Shown here: positions 1 to 12,417 of the stretch, one piece after another
How positions within the stretch are numbered: position 1 is the first letter of the stretch
How the letters are laid out: every line of letters starts with the position of its first letter
Assembly (NCBI GenBank): GCA_036872755.1
Contig: JAVHNS010000018.1
Location: forward strand, 434,001-498,000
Direction of reading: 5' to 3'
DNA: 64,000 nucleotides
From: Orbilia blumenaviensis
Lineage: Eukaryota > Ascomycota > Orbiliomycetes > Orbiliales > Orbiliaceae
Notes under the pieces: model-generated
The model's input: the letters and a program-made list of their open reading frames with translations, nothing else
The model's database searches: none
Told to the model about the DNA's origin: nothing
Translations under genes and position numbers: made by a program

Positions 1-2597
1 GAGTATATATCGATATAAACATCCGTACTTTTTCAAAATCTCGAGATTTTGGACTACTATAGTTCTCATTGTTATCTTAAGCGACGTTAGTAGTGTTTTA
101 GCGGCCTGGAAAGGTTAAAACCAGTTAAAATTTGTAAACACAAAAGCCTCTAATTTCATCATTGTTTCCCTTAAAGAAACTGCTGTCCAGCTGATGAACA
201 TGAGCTGGGGAACTGCGTCCGACGCTATTGCCTTCTGTGTTGTCCACCCCAAAATCCAACAAAATAGATTATTTTCCAACACCAAAATTTTCACCCAACC
301 CTGCAGCCAAAAAAATCTTCAAAAACAAAAAAATGAATCTACAACAATACGGATTCCCATATGGTCACCCACTATAGTACTGACGTATCGATACGAGGCT
401 TGAGTAAGGCAGAGCGGACGGGATACCCTTTGTTCCTCGTTCTGTGGTCGTAGATATCCTTCTCCGTTATAAAGCGCGATATTATCCTGCATTAATCCTT
501 TCCGGATACGGAAGGTTGCTGGCGTGGATGACAAGGAAGAAATTTTTCTTTCATTCTTTGTGATGCAGAGCTCTCTAAGAGCAGGGTTGTGCGACGAAAA
601 GAAGGGCGGTTGGGCGTGGGGTGGTTCGAATTGATTTATTTTGATAACTTGATTGCCAATGGAAAAAAGGACTCGGGGCGAAAGAAATTGATGTTAGTAT
701 CGACCTGGGACCTATGTAGACTAACTATCGACAATAGTTTATCGTAGAAGAGTTTTGGGCCAAGCAAAAGATGATAGACACAAGCCCTTGTTAATATATG
801 GCGGCGTATAGTAATGGACCCCCACTTTGACATTAAGTCTCCCCGGGCCTTTTGAAATTAAAAAATAATACTCATAATAGCTTAATACTGCTTGATTGTC
901 TGAGAAAAACGATAAATACATGCAGTATTCGGGTAGAAGTCGGGCTGTTGTTCAAGCTAAGCTAAAATCTATTTCAAAATCCAACAATTGCCAACAACTC
1001 AATTTTCTTGGCTTGAGATTACACTGCGAGGCAGTCCACAGTCCTAAAATCTCAATCTCAACGACCCAGATCGAAATTCAATGCAATATCTCCCTAACTA
1101 TCCCACGGCGCTGGCCTTCTTAGTAAACTTCATCATATTCATCGTGTTAAGCCTATAAGTAGTATCTAGCTCCAACGCCCAAACACCGTAATAAGGGCGT
1201 TTTCAGGAACAGAAATCATCAAGTCGGTTCCATTCTCAGTCATCATCGTTCGGGCTTTTAATATTGTCGTTTTTGCCGCAGTTTTGTTTCATTTCGCTCA
1301 CGTCTTGGGCAGTAACTATAACGGGCGGCGGAGTGACGAAGTTCGACTGGTGGGCTTGAACACCACGGTGACCACCCAAGCATCATTTGAATACTGTACT
1401 TTAACGTATCGATACCCTTGCACTCTATCCTTGAATTTAATTAGCCTGCTCTTGAGTGATCCAACTCTCTCAACAGATAGATAACTACTCACCATCACCA
1501 AACCCAGCCACAGCCCTTCTACAGCAGAAGCCGATATCCAATAATCATTTCTTTGTAGTAGCAGTCGTAGTAGGAGGTTACGTACTCCCGTTCACATCAT
1601 CAAAAAATCTAGCAAATACATCGTAATCGCGAATAGTCCCAGAAGCGGCACGGGGGCCTCTACGGATCTGTTGGCGCTCGACGACCCGGGGGGTATGGGG
1701 ATTATGATCATGGGGTATAAGTCCAGGATGTTGAAATCGATGTCTTTTGTATCATCTGGGGCTGCGGTATTGTGAATATTTGGTTGGTTGGGGGTGTTGC
1801 TTGAGAGGGGTTGTACGATCGGAACCTCGAGCTCGTTATGGCTTGAACTGCTAAAGTGAAAGTGTTCGATGGGTTCAGAGCGGAAAGGGTGGATGGATGG
1901 TATATAGATGGGATGGTAAAATGATATCCAAATAAACATGAGAATCCCAGTATATGGGACCAGCATGGTCGAAGAAGAAGGATATTAATGGTTCTATGGT
2001 ATAAAGTTGGCTACGCACCGGGCGAAAATTGGCCTGTAAAGAGAGGAGAGATCTTGGATTGGTAGATACCAAGATAACGAAGACTGGTTAAGTCCAAATA
2101 AAAAAAAAAACTTGGTTGCGTCAAAATATCTCGGTCCGCTATCACGTCAACAGATTCCATATCGATAATCACGAGCCCGTCAGCCACCACGCCCCACATT
2201 CCGGCCCCACGCAACAGGGGTGTATAACATAAACATGAGCGGGTTTGCGCTGGTTTAGACGAATCAGAGAAAAAAAGTCATGAAACAGAATCCAACATTG
2301 TTTTTTTTATCTTCCAGTTCGTTATCAACAGGTAATGCAAATAGTCAATGGACCATCATGCTTTTATGCAGTGCTTGCGATGCAACGTGCGTTAGTGCTA
2401 ATTTAACATGCTGTAAACACTCCTCAGCGGGTGGTATGCTTCACACACTGTTTCAAGATGTTAGAATAACTCATCTTCAACAGTAATCACGGTAACGGAG
2501 CAGAATAAAGTACCACTAACCTCTGCCGTCTGGCTCTCAAACGTAGCAGTCCTTCATAAAGACTTTCCGATACCCAAAAACACCTCCCTTACAAATC
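1..2597. other. Gene-poor stretch
   Basis: I see no convincing gene here. AT-rich sequence with short A/T tracts; the only frame with any protein-like character is the small minus-strand one at 1592-1966, listed separately. No RNA gene or mobile element was recognised. Confidence 0.5.
1592..1966 (-). CDS. Doubtful small ORF, possible GPI-type tail
   Basis: An ATG-started frame of 124 codons. I do not recognise it. Its N-terminus is hydrophobic, the middle is a Pro/Ser/Asn-rich linker, and the end is a small-residue stretch (SSSANRS) followed by a hydrophobic tail, which is the pattern of a GPI-anchor signal. It could be the last exon of a surface protein whose 5' exons I could not assemble, or a chance frame. 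No homologue or domain is evident and no neighbour supports it. Confidence 0.2.
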   Translation of the reverse strand: MLVPYTGILMFIWISFYHPIYIPSIHPFRSEPIEHFHFSSSSHNELEVPIVQPLSSNTPNQPNIHNTAAPDDTKDIDFNILDLYPMIIIPIPPGSSSANRSVEAPVPLLGLFAITMYLLDFLMM

Positions 2598-3383
2598 TTA
2601 ACTCCTATCCCCCAACCTCTTCTCGATCTTCCCGGCCTCACGCTCTCTAACAGCCCTCACTTCATCTCTGCTGGCATCGAAGCTGACACTGGCCTGGTTG
2701 AAAGGGTTCTCCTCGCTCTTCTCGAATTCCTTGCGGATTCTGTCCTTGACCTGATTTTGTCGGAGACCATCCCATTCTCCATCGGCCTTTCCTTCCGCCA
2801 TCCTTCGTTCCTCGTAGGCAGCATACGCAGCCTTGAAGCGACGCTCAGGATGACGATCGATAGACGCCGATGAAGCAGCGCCAGAGGTGAGCGAAAGAGC
2901 GTCAAGCGCGTTGTCGATACCCGAGGCGTTAAGAGCGGCAGATTTAGAGGATCCGGGAGCATCCAAGTCCGCAAGGGCGGCATCGAGACCACGGGAAGGA
3001 GCTGGACCCTTTGCCTTGCCGCCGGCTTTGGGGTTTGTCTTCGCTGTCTTCAAAGCGGCGGTTTCTTCGGCGAGTTCGGCATCTCGAGCGGCTTTTTTGG
3101 CGGCTGCTTCACGTTTCTTGGCTTCGGCTGCTTGTCTGTGTGTGGAGTTTTCAGGAGGTGTTAGAATAACTATTTTTTGATAGTGACTGTACTGCGGAAG
3201 TAAATGTTATATGAATTGGTGAATATACTTCTTCGAGCTATCCTTTGCGCCATCAGCCCATTCAGCATCTTCCTTGGCGGCTTTGACGGCATCGGCTTTG
3301 GCTTGCTTTCCAGCAGCGGCCTCGGCCTTTCGGGCATTGCCGGCGACCTTTTTAGAGTTCTCTCCCTTTGACTTTCCACCCAT
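2598..3383 (-). CDS. CCDC124: CCDC124/Lso2-like ribosome-associated protein
   Basis: Two exons, 3383-3229 and 3135-2598, joined by a 93-nt intron (donor GTATAT, acceptor ACACAG), give 230 aa. Residues about 1-100 are a Lys/Ala/Glu-rich coiled coil starting MGGKSKGEN. The C-terminal half carries the conserved CCDC124 core: HPERRFKAAYAAYEE, then LRQNQVKDRIRKEFEKS and ENPFNQ. The human protein is of similar length; yeast Lso2 is a shorter relative. These proteins bind the ribosomal decoding/GTPase-centre region and are linked to ribosome hibernation and recovery. The start is the first ATG of the frame and the conserved MGGK beginning supports it. Family assignment is firm; the role is taken from the family. 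Confidence 0.93.
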
Positions 3384-4610
3384 TTTTGCGGAAGTTGTGA
3401 TTTTCTCTTTTTTTTTTATTTATTTATTGAAAGGATAGTGGTTATATTGACGATGGTTTTGTTGGAAAAGAAAATAGAACAGAGAGGGAAGGATGTTGGC
3501 GGGGTTTGTGGCGGGCCATCGGTGAGTCTTTTCCCGGAGGTCACGTGAGTTGTCTCGGTCAACGACCGCTACATATAAAACAACATGTTCAATTCACAAG
3601 CTCCTTGTGTGCATTCCATTAGAATAAATTATCCCCCTGCAAACCGCGAGGTTTTTTTCTCTTTCCTCACTTCTGCATGCTCACTTCTGCATGCGTTCAG
3701 AAAACATTAAGGTGCCAGTGGGCTGGTACATACGTCTGGGTTGGTCTTGTTGGGTCTGCGTGCGTCTTTGTATGTTACGTTTGCTTGACATGAGCCACCC
3801 TTTTGTAGTTAGTGCATATCAAGATAAGTAGCAGGCCGTACGTAGTAATGAGCAATTGTTCGCAAGGGCTCGCAAGGTGGGGGTAAATTTAGGACGATAT
3901 CCCAGGCGTTGCATTTTAATAGGCTGGGTCTGGTCTCGTTGTTCTTCAGGTGGGTCTGTTCACACCGTATGGTATGGGGTGGGTCTCAATTTATATAGCC
4001 AAACTAGGAAAGTAGAGCAGGGCAACACAATGTTTCAACTTTGTGTACCTGTATTATTTGTATTATCTGTATATTATACTTGTTGTCTGGTTCCAACGAG
4101 ACCAGAGCCAGGTATATAATTCACAGTCTCCGTTCCTTGATCCAGTTCCTCTGGCCTAACTACCTAGGTACCTACTCATTATAATCACGACTTACTCGTT
4201 CGCTAACTAGAGCGAGTAACTAGCCTCTATCAATCATTGCGAATCATAAAAACTCGAAAAATTAAAAGACGAGGTCTCATCTCGCTTTATAGCCTTAGGG
4301 CAACGCTTGCAATTAATATATATACGTTAAAAAAGTATTCATTCCGGATTTCGGTTTTGTTCAGCCTTTCTTTTGTTCGCGACCTGCTGTTCCGAATTCA
4401 CAAAAAAAAAAAACAAAAAAAAAAAAACCACAAGACGCTGTCCTGAAGGCCGACTACGCAAACGATATTATATCTACCTACCTAGGTAGCTAGGTACGTA
4501 GTAACACAACATCACTTGATGCAGAAAACCCTTCCGGCTAATACAGTTAATTATACATACTAGCTTAGTCAGATAGGTATTTAGTATATACATATAGACA
4601 TCTCAATACC
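3384..4610. other. Intergenic region between CCDC124-like and F-box genes
   Basis: Divergent promoter region of the two flanking genes. It holds a T-rich tract just 5' of the CCDC124-like start, a 14-bp tandem duplication at 3667-3694, A-rich tracts near 4400-4430, and palindromic TAGGTA/TACCTA clusters around 4160 and 4475-4505. No gene seen. Confidence 0.5.
3667..3694. repeat. 14-bp tandem duplication
   Basis: The unit TCACTTCTGCATGC occurs twice back to back in the spacer upstream of the CCDC124-like gene. Seen directly; no function implied. Confidence 0.8.
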
Positions 4611-6534
4611 ATGCAGAACACGCCATCAAACCCTCATCCACGTGCGCACGCACCAATCCAGCATTCAAACACCCCAAAAATACGATTTTGGCTATTCGAC
4701 CTACCCAACGAACTAGTCGTAAAAATAATGGCACATCTCAACTCAGACGACAAGAGATGCCTTTCGATGTGTTCTAAATCAGTGTATTATTTCGTTTTTC
4801 CGTTTAGGAATATCTACGGGTTCCGTTTCACCATAAACCGTAATTATGAGGATTATGTACTGCAGATTCTGGAGCGGTTTGAGGATGGACAGCGTTTTGC
4901 GGGTGTGAGACGGTTTTTTAGGTATGTCATACAGCTAGCAGTTTTTTTTTTTTTTTTTTTGATTCGTACTGGTTATATTCTTGTCACGGTGGCTGGTTTG
5001 TTCAAATTTCTGGCCAATTTGCTACATATAATATCCAGACAGGTATTACGGAAAGATCAGTATAGCGTCCACTAAGTCGCCTGCTCGCCAAACTCAAATT
5101 AGTTCCCTCACCCTTACCTCCTACATACCCGTTGATTTATCCAACACCGTCAAACTTTTCTCAAAATGTACATCCATCACAAATATTACATTACGAATAT
5201 CACACTCCCGGTATCTAGAAAGAGATGTATACGTCAAAACTCTGTCTTCACTTTCCGCTCTACCCTATTATCACAACATCCAGCATGTCGGGTTCGATTG
5301 GGATGATCACAACGAATACCCCAGCTATTTACCTTGGCCTAATCAAAGGTACGCATCCGGATCCGGATCCGGATCGGATAGCGATGACGTTGAGGTATGT
5401 CTTCATCATATATAATTTAGAATAACCATTACGTTATTACGACGCCTGTTACGTTCCCGATGGTTGATGTATAACATCATAAACTATTAGACATTTATAC
5501 CAAATTCCTCAACCATTCGGAGCTTAAACATCACGGCCGACGAGAAAATGGAGCTTTTTGCTTTCAACCACTTCAACGAGGAAGAAGAGTTATTTCACAA
5601 CTGGGTTTCACACGACACGTTTAAAAAATTAGCAACAAAGAAGAAAATATACTTCCCGTCAAGACTCCGTTCGTTTTTGCTTGATGTACCCAAGTTCCAG
5701 GAGTTATTGTTGCTTCCGTTGAAGTATCGTAAGTTACTTACTGTGGTTTCTTTGAAATATCATGGTTTGTACGACAGCGGCTGGGATGGTAATGGTTTAG
5801 CGAGGGAAACGGATGGCTTAGCCGCTGCTGCTGCTTTTGAACTGCCAACCGTCAAAGCATTAATGATACATGTCACGCTTGACCGCAAAACGAAGCTTAC
5901 ATCCGTGATTCGCCCGCTAAATCTATTCCCCAATCTGGTATCTCTCATTCTTCAATATTACGACGGCCCATATTCTATTTCACTCGCACAAACACTGTAT
6001 ATGACTGAAGATGAGATAGAAAGAGCTGGTATTCAAGTCGCCAATATTATTCCCTTGGTTCCCGATATCCCCAAGCTGAAGTGTCTCGCCGTTAAAAGAA
6101 ATCTCGGCGAAGCCTGGTTCAATAAGGAAAATAAGGCAGAATTCGAGGTTAGTATCAGACAACGACTGAAGGCAGGGAACTTCCCAGCGTTGAGGGTGGT
6201 CAGGGTGTTTCATAAGGGGTATAGCTATGGTGGTTACGCTAGCAGTACTTGCGTTATTTCAAGGGTTAATCACGTGGGCGAAGCGGAAGAGGACATTCGT
6301 TTTAAATGGTATAATTCAGAAACGGAAAGGATTGTATATGATAGCCACCCTTCTAGCAGATCATATCTGGATGGATATGGGACTTCGTGGTGGAGTGCTG
6401 AGGATTTGGAAGAGGCGGATATTGATGATTCTGAGCTGCCCGAGTGTAGCAATGTTGACGTTTCTGCGGAACTTGCGGGGCTTTCGGAGCATGAACTTGA
6501 GGAAGAGGAGTTTCTCAATAGCTTTTTAAGCTAA
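4611..6534 (+). CDS. F-box protein with LRR-like C-terminus
   Basis: Three exons, 4611-4921, 5061-5394 and 5491-6534, give 562 aa; the frame closes exactly and both introns have GTATGT donors. Residues about 28-65 form an F-box (FDLPNELVVKIMAHL, then LSMCSKSVYYFV), the segment that binds Skp1 in SCF ubiquitin ligases. The rest has spaced leucine-rich segments (SLTLTSYIP, ITNITLRIS, LVSLILQYY), as in fungal F-box proteins with degenerate LRR substrate domains. Exon 2 ends in a Gly-Ser stretch made by a short repeat, and the C-terminus is acidic. The substrate cannot be inferred. Exon 1 alone has an ATG with no long frame upstream. An F-box adaptor role is likely from the family, not shown by context. 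Confidence 0.85.
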
Positions 6535-7629
6535 CTAGGTACCTACCTGTACTATAGCTATGTTTTATGATTACCGATCGAAAATGCGGGTGACCAGTTT
6601 CATGGGCCCCTTGAAAATCTGCATAACCTAGATTGATACCGCCTTGCCAAACGGAGCGTCCAGCCTCCCAATCCGTTAACCTGCTGTTTAGCAAAACCTC
6701 ATCACACAAACCTCATTATCCATCACAGCGAGTGATACGAATCCTTAAAGCTTAAAGCAAACGAGCACCTTCATTCACAAAAGGTGTACGATCAATCAGA
6801 CCTGCAGAATGGCTGAGATCCGTTCAAGTTATAATAGTTAATCGCTAACTAAGATCATTTATTTAAACTATAAAGACTGACCAAAGCCAACTTCCAAAAT
6901 ACACCTTCTCTTAGTGTCAAGACTATCTTCCCTTGTATAAAAAAAATACTTCTCATCTCGATTTTATACCTAAAGATATATATACCGCAAAATCTTAAAT
7001 CTCCCAGCCCTGGTGGTGAAGAAGGCAGCGGCGATGAACTAAACTATTTTGCTTTTCTAGAAAGCCCATAACCCCCGGGATGAAGGAGAGGTATACCCTG
7101 AAGACTCAGACGAATATGCAGACGATAACAAGTCACAAGCCTCATTTGAAGATATTCCGGATCCGGGATTCGGCCCTCCTCTTGATAGTCACTATTGCCG
7201 TATGTCAGGCATATAGTGGATATCAGTTCAGGTATAGATACCGCGGACAGCCTTTTGGCTTAACACTATAGCCATGAGAGCGGAGAACCACAAGGCCAGC
7301 TTTATGTTTGTGTTAACTAAGGTCGATATCAGAGTACGCCTTGATATTATTACTATGCATATAGCTGCTTCCACAACTGCGCATACGCATCATTATCTAT
7401 ATACGCTTTTCTTCCTTCTATCACTCATCATCCACTAACCGAGATTCATGCGTCATTCACATAGATTAACATAGAATCTAAGGCAAAACCAAACTAAAGG
7501 TACCCCCATATCTAAAGAGACCTATAGACCCAATTCACAGAATATCCCCCCTACCTCTACTATCCAACTACCACTGTATTAAACATTCCCCTACCACCAA
7601 AAGAGCACCATAAAAAAAAACAACCGCAA
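6535..7629. other. Intergenic region, convergent 3' ends
   Basis: About 1.1 kb between the ends of the F-box gene and the wax-synthase-like gene. Only short frames without protein character; A/T-rich. Nothing else recognised. Confidence 0.5.
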
Positions 7630-9091
7630 TCAAAACCGATGCTCCCGATCCAAAACATGCACCAATCCCTTCCCCTCCCCCTCCCAAAACCCGACTATCC
7701 TCGACTCCGGATCAGCCCACAGCGTCGGCACACACCACACAAACCACGCCATCGTACACGCCATCCCAATCACACACCCAACCTTCCCCCTCTTCTTACC
7801 AACCTTCCCATCATCATTACCATCATCATAATCACCATCCGTATCCACCCCCAAAACCCAATACACAAAATCCTCACAGGTAATATACCCCGCCTGCGCA
7901 ATGAAGAAGTAAAAGACGTAGTACCACGGTGGGTTATTCGGCGGAGGGTTGTAGTTATCGCAGCCGGTGATGACGAAGTATACTCCAAAAGTGTGGATCA
8001 GGCCTGATATTGAAAACGATGAGAATAGGAGGATGTAGCGGCGGAGAAGGCGGGCTGCGTGGGAGAGTTTTGATATATCGGTGCCTAGGAGGAAGTTGGG
8101 GAGTTTCTCGCTGGGGGATTGGATACACTGCATGACGATACAATATCAATATCAATTATCGACTTCATCCAGTTTATCCATAATGGAAATGGGGATAGGT
8201 AAAGTAAGTAAAGAAATAGTGTAAAATACAAACCCTGCGAATAGTCTGATGCCACGCCCTCCCCCAAAAATTCCTAACACTCCAGCACTCCCCAACCTCC
8301 CCAAACATCCTCGGCCACTCCCTCGGCTCCCCCCAACTACTATCAACCCCCAACCCCACAAACAATAGCCTAGGATACGCAGCAACAAGATTCACAAACA
8401 CAATAGCCCTGATAGCCCACACCACAGTCACAATCACCATTTGAAGAATTATATTCCCAAATATTTCATGTAGTATTGGCGGTGTGGGGAACGGTAGAGG
8501 TTCGTTACGGAGTAGTTTAACGATGATACCGCAGGAAAAGCGGGATATGTTCGATAGGAGATGGCATTGTATTATGAGCACCGTGGTGTCCCATACACAC
8601 CCCCATCTGGAGGTAGGCAGATATTTTTCCCTCTGAGGCATTGAAACCTCGAAATTCCAGCCGATGCCACGGGTGGCTGTGAGTAGGGATAAGGACCATT
8701 TTATCCTCCCCCATAGATCACAGGGATACCCTTCCTGCTTTTTAGAATTAGCCTTTACACTATCACCACCACCGTCATCATGGCCACCGGGTTCATAAAT
8801 CCGTCGGAACTTCTGGAAATAACGTGGAGTGTCATATCCATAAAGATATAACACTCTACAAAACGCGAATAAATAATTCGCGTATAACACCCCCAGCGCG
8901 AAAGTCTCTTGAACGGTTTCTTTATCCGACCAGCTTATTTTAGGCGGATATAGTAGCGGTTGGAGGAGTAGGACCGCTGGGAGGGGGTATAGGAGCTGGC
9001 GGACTGTGGAGGTCGAGCTGGGGAGGGAGAGGATTGTTAAGGTTAGTGGTGGCGTGGTTAGACATGCTAGTTGGAGAGTGGTTAGGCCCAT
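7630..9091 (-). CDS. Wax-synthase-domain membrane O-acyltransferase
   Basis: Two exons, 9091-8234 and 8127-7630, split by a 106-nt intron, give 451 aa. There are several predicted hydrophobic helices, starting at the N-terminus, where the Leu/Pro-rich segment could be a membrane anchor. The key signature is NFWGRAWHQ at about residues 274-282, followed after the intron by SGLIH (His at about 331), the probable catalytic histidine of MBOAT/wax-synthase-type enzymes. The fungal relatives transfer acyl or acetyl groups to alcohols, including terpenoid or trichothecene intermediates, in the ER membrane. Lipid esterification is equally possible. No secondary-metabolite core enzyme lies nearby, so the substrate is unknown. 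The C-terminal half has an acidic Asp/Gly loop between helices. Confidence 0.8.
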
Positions 9092-10224
9092 TGCATTTGA
9101 GGGAAGGGGGTGGGTATAGACGAGGTTAATTATAACGTGGAGTATACCCGTTAAGCGGAGTGGTATAGATGATGTGGAGTATGTTAATAAAAGGAGTATA
9201 TATACGTAGTACAGATCTAGTCTCGTAGTACAGATCTAGTGGAGTACAATAAACACGATATATACATAAATGCGCTATCGACGAAGCCAGGGGGGGGGGG
9301 ACCCTTTTAAGGGGCAAGCAAGCTCTGAGCTTGGATTTGGCCAAGAGACCTCCCTGCATGTACAGCTGGGCTCGAAGGGTCTTGCACACCCCGTGGTTAC
9401 CCGATATAGTAATTTGCGGGCTCTTTTTGGTTGTTTTTTATATAAAATATCAACTTTTTTTTCGTAATTGTGGCGGCTGATACACGATTTGATTGGGGAG
9501 GCTGCCAGACTTCCCGAGCCAACTGTGCTGAGCAAGTCCCTCTTGAGTAACACGAAATGAAGATCCAACAATAGCCAAGCCAATGTGCAAATCAATCTTC
9601 CTCCCGTAGCAATAGGGGGCTAAAACCGGCTGTCCTGAAGAGAAATCTTGAATCAAATCACGATACGTACATACGTAGATACTACAAGTTCTTCTACCTT
9701 CTTGCTGTGTTAATATCTCTATTTCCCAGGCATATAAAACCCCGGGTTCTATATACGGTAATATTCTACCTATTCGAAAAGGTGTGAGGTAAAAGTGTGA
9801 GCCTTGTGCAAAGAGCCAAGGCTGTGGAGCAGTAGTTTATATATACCACCCGTTACACACGACTACTATATCATACTTCTTGATTCATTCTTTCACAGCG
9901 AGTGGAGGGCGTCGGTATACTCATAAAATCAACTGAAATCGGATCTTCGAACCTTGGTACTAATATAAAAGAGGCTATCAACAATTTGTAGAAGGACGTA
10001 CCAATTCCACCAGCTCTGTCCCAGACATAAGTGCACGCAATTGACAAAAGAAAGGAAAGTCATTTCAAAAGTTCGGCCGGTGAGACGTAACAGGAGTCTA
10101 AAAGCCCAAAAACTGAACGTTAATGAACTTAGAACAAAAACGGGCATGCGACTTCCATCAATGAGGTCCATATGAGGAAACGGCAATATCCCCCAATTCA
10201 TTGATATAGAAATAAGAAGGAATT
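9092..10224. other. Intergenic region
   Basis: No gene seen. Contains a 17-bp near-tandem direct repeat at 9205-9240, a run of about a dozen G at 9289-9300, and AT-rich sequence. Minus-strand frames here lack domain features. Confidence 0.5.
9205..9240. repeat. 17-bp direct repeat
   Basis: The unit CGTAGTACAGATCTAGT occurs twice, separated by 2 bp, about 100 bp upstream of the wax-synthase-like start codon. Seen directly; function unknown, possibly a small slippage duplication. Confidence 0.75.
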
Positions 10225-11585
10225 CTATGTCTCAGCATCAGGGATTCTCGCAAAAATCGGCCCAATGCCCCTAATCGGGAGCCCATAAGACCCTTGATCT
10301 TGCAGGACCCCGTGAAAACCCACAATCGCCCACCCGGTCGGCGCCACGACCTTCGGGCCCGGTGTCGCCGGGTTTGCATCCGGAGTACCCAGTTGCCTAT
10401 CGTTTGAGGTTGTAATCCGGAAATTTATAAACCCACCGCCCGCTCCCACTAAGGAATTTAAACCCGCGTACTCGAACTTGTAGGAAGTTATGTGTTCGTT
10501 AGCTAATAGGACGAGATTCCTTCTAGTAAAGCTGGCGTTCGTGGCAATACGTTCGTCTGGGCATATTTTTTCTCCCTGGGTACCGTATGTGAGTGCGATT
10601 CCGAATAAGTAGCTATTGCTATTATGGTAGACTGCGACTCTCGTAACTTTGGGAGCTGTGAAATCTAGAAGATATTCGAGATTGCTAAAGCGTTTTACTG
10701 ATGAAATAGTTGGTCGAAGGCCTGCTAGGTCGCAGTCGGATGGGCCTACGATGTATTGTACTGGAAAGGAGTCCGGGAGGAAAGTTCTAGAAGACGAAGA
10801 AAAAATAATTTAATCATGTCGTTAACCTTCTTACCTTCGTTACTTCCGGAGGCAGCAAATATTGCCGTTCGAAAGGGGTGGGTGATAATGAATACGAACC
10901 CTGCAACAGTAGAGTCCTCCACCTCCACTTTCACTTTCTGCACCTCAACACCAGCATACTTCTGTAACCAGAACAAAATATCCTCCTTCTTAGTGTTAAG
11001 AATCGCCTCATAAGTCTTAATATGATTCTCCAACACCACATCTAACACCTCGGGCCTCGCCCGAAACAACAGCTGACACTTCTGAACAAATGGTTCAGCC
11101 TTCAACTTCTCCCCATCAATACACCCAATCAACTTTGACAGCTTCGTCGACTTCTCAGAATACTCTTTCGCAGTCATACCCCCCTGCGACAGCGTATAAT
11201 ACTCCCGAAGAAGACGTAACTGCCATCCATGGCCCAACGCCTGATTTCTGACTTCATCTTGAAACTCCTCCCACGTTTGATCCATCAGCTCGATGCTATT
11301 CGATACCCACCATTCATAGATCTCCTCGGTAGCAGGGCATTGTACGATCGCATCCCCCGCTGCTTCGACTTTTTTTTCGTCATCCAGAACATTGCTCGAG
11401 GAGATCTCGAGGCGACGGAAAACTTTGTCGCATCTTTTGAGCCAGTTTGTGACTACCTGTGCGGTTACGGGTCCTGAGAATTTGGGGATGGTGATGGGGA
11501 CGTTTCTGGACGACGTTTTGGTGTAGGATCTGGGGTCTTTCAACGTCACAAATTCTGAAGAAGCGGTGCTGCCGGTTGAGGTCAT
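10225..11585 (-). CDS. Gag-like N-terminus fused to jacalin-like domain
   Basis: Two exons, 11585-10835 and 10760-10225, give 428 aa when the donor GAAG|GTAAGA joins the acceptor TTTCCAG|TA. Residues about 30-200 resemble the retrotransposon gag fold: IPKFSGPVTAQVVTNWL near the start, then TWEEFQDEVRNQA, LRLLREYYTLSQGGMTAKEY and KLSKLIG. Residues about 250-428 resemble a jacalin-type beta-prism lectin: repeated strands, VAVYHNSNSYLFGIALTYG, NEHITSYKFEYA, FINFRITTSNDRQLG and GWAIVGFHG. No zinc knuckle, protease, reverse transcriptase or integrase frame is nearby, so this is not an active element; it looks like a domesticated gag joined to a lectin-like module. No signal peptide, so probably intracellular. 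Both domain calls come from motif reading and are moderate; the gene model is better supported than the function. Confidence 0.6.
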
Positions 11586-12380
11586 CTTTATGTGTTATTG
11601 TGGTATTTGGGTTCTCGATCTATCTTGGAGATAGAAAAATGAAACTTTGCGGCGGGGGATATCGATATGTAGATATTTAGGTAAGGTAAGTTGCGTACGC
11701 GATATCAAGAAATCGTCAGCCTCGAAGGAAGGAGCTAGTTGAAGCAGAAGCAGAGAAGGCTGCGGTATAACGTAGTTGAACAGAACAGACCAAAAATATA
11801 AAAAGAAGTTCGATTATAATATGTTAAAGGTTCGAAAACGCCTCACGACTCCATAGATCCCCACTTCTTATCTCACCTGGCTCGGGATCTAAGTAGAAAT
11901 ATATAACTGGGAGCTAGATGACACGATATGATACAGTGCCTGTAAAAATATATACCTTCTACCAAGGTGAGATGCGCGGGGTACATGTAGTACCCATTTT
12001 CTTTTTTTTTTTTCGAATATCTTCATGCAAGATATTCCTGTCGTCACGACAGCCTCGTTTTCAGAACCGTTTTTGATTGGATTAAATATTTTTCGACTAT
12101 AGACTTATTTTATCTCCGCATGGACGACGCATTTGGTATCAAATCTGATCCTGTGGGGGTGTGTGGTCTGTGTTGTCGACACAAACACCCTGCGCAGATC
12201 TTTTACCCCAATTACCAAGTGCTTCGCAACTGCGATAGGCAACCTAATGTGTTTTGCGAGGAACAGCATTTGTCGAAGACACTTTAAAGGCCCCATTTGA
12301 CACAACACTTTGTAAATATTGTAGAATTTATATAGGTATCAGTAGCTGCAAACCCCGCGAAGGGGGCGTAAAACCGTTCT

Positions 12381-12382
<2 letters not shown>

Positions 12383-12414
<32 letters not shown>
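12383..12414. repeat. (TA)16 microsatellite
   Basis: Uninterrupted TA dinucleotides over 32 bp in the intergenic region. Confidence 0.95.

Positions 12415-12417
<3 letters not shown>

Noticed and set aside
10225..11585. Active LTR retrotransposon
   Set aside because: Only a gag-like part is present; no reverse transcriptase, integrase, protease or flanking LTRs were seen.
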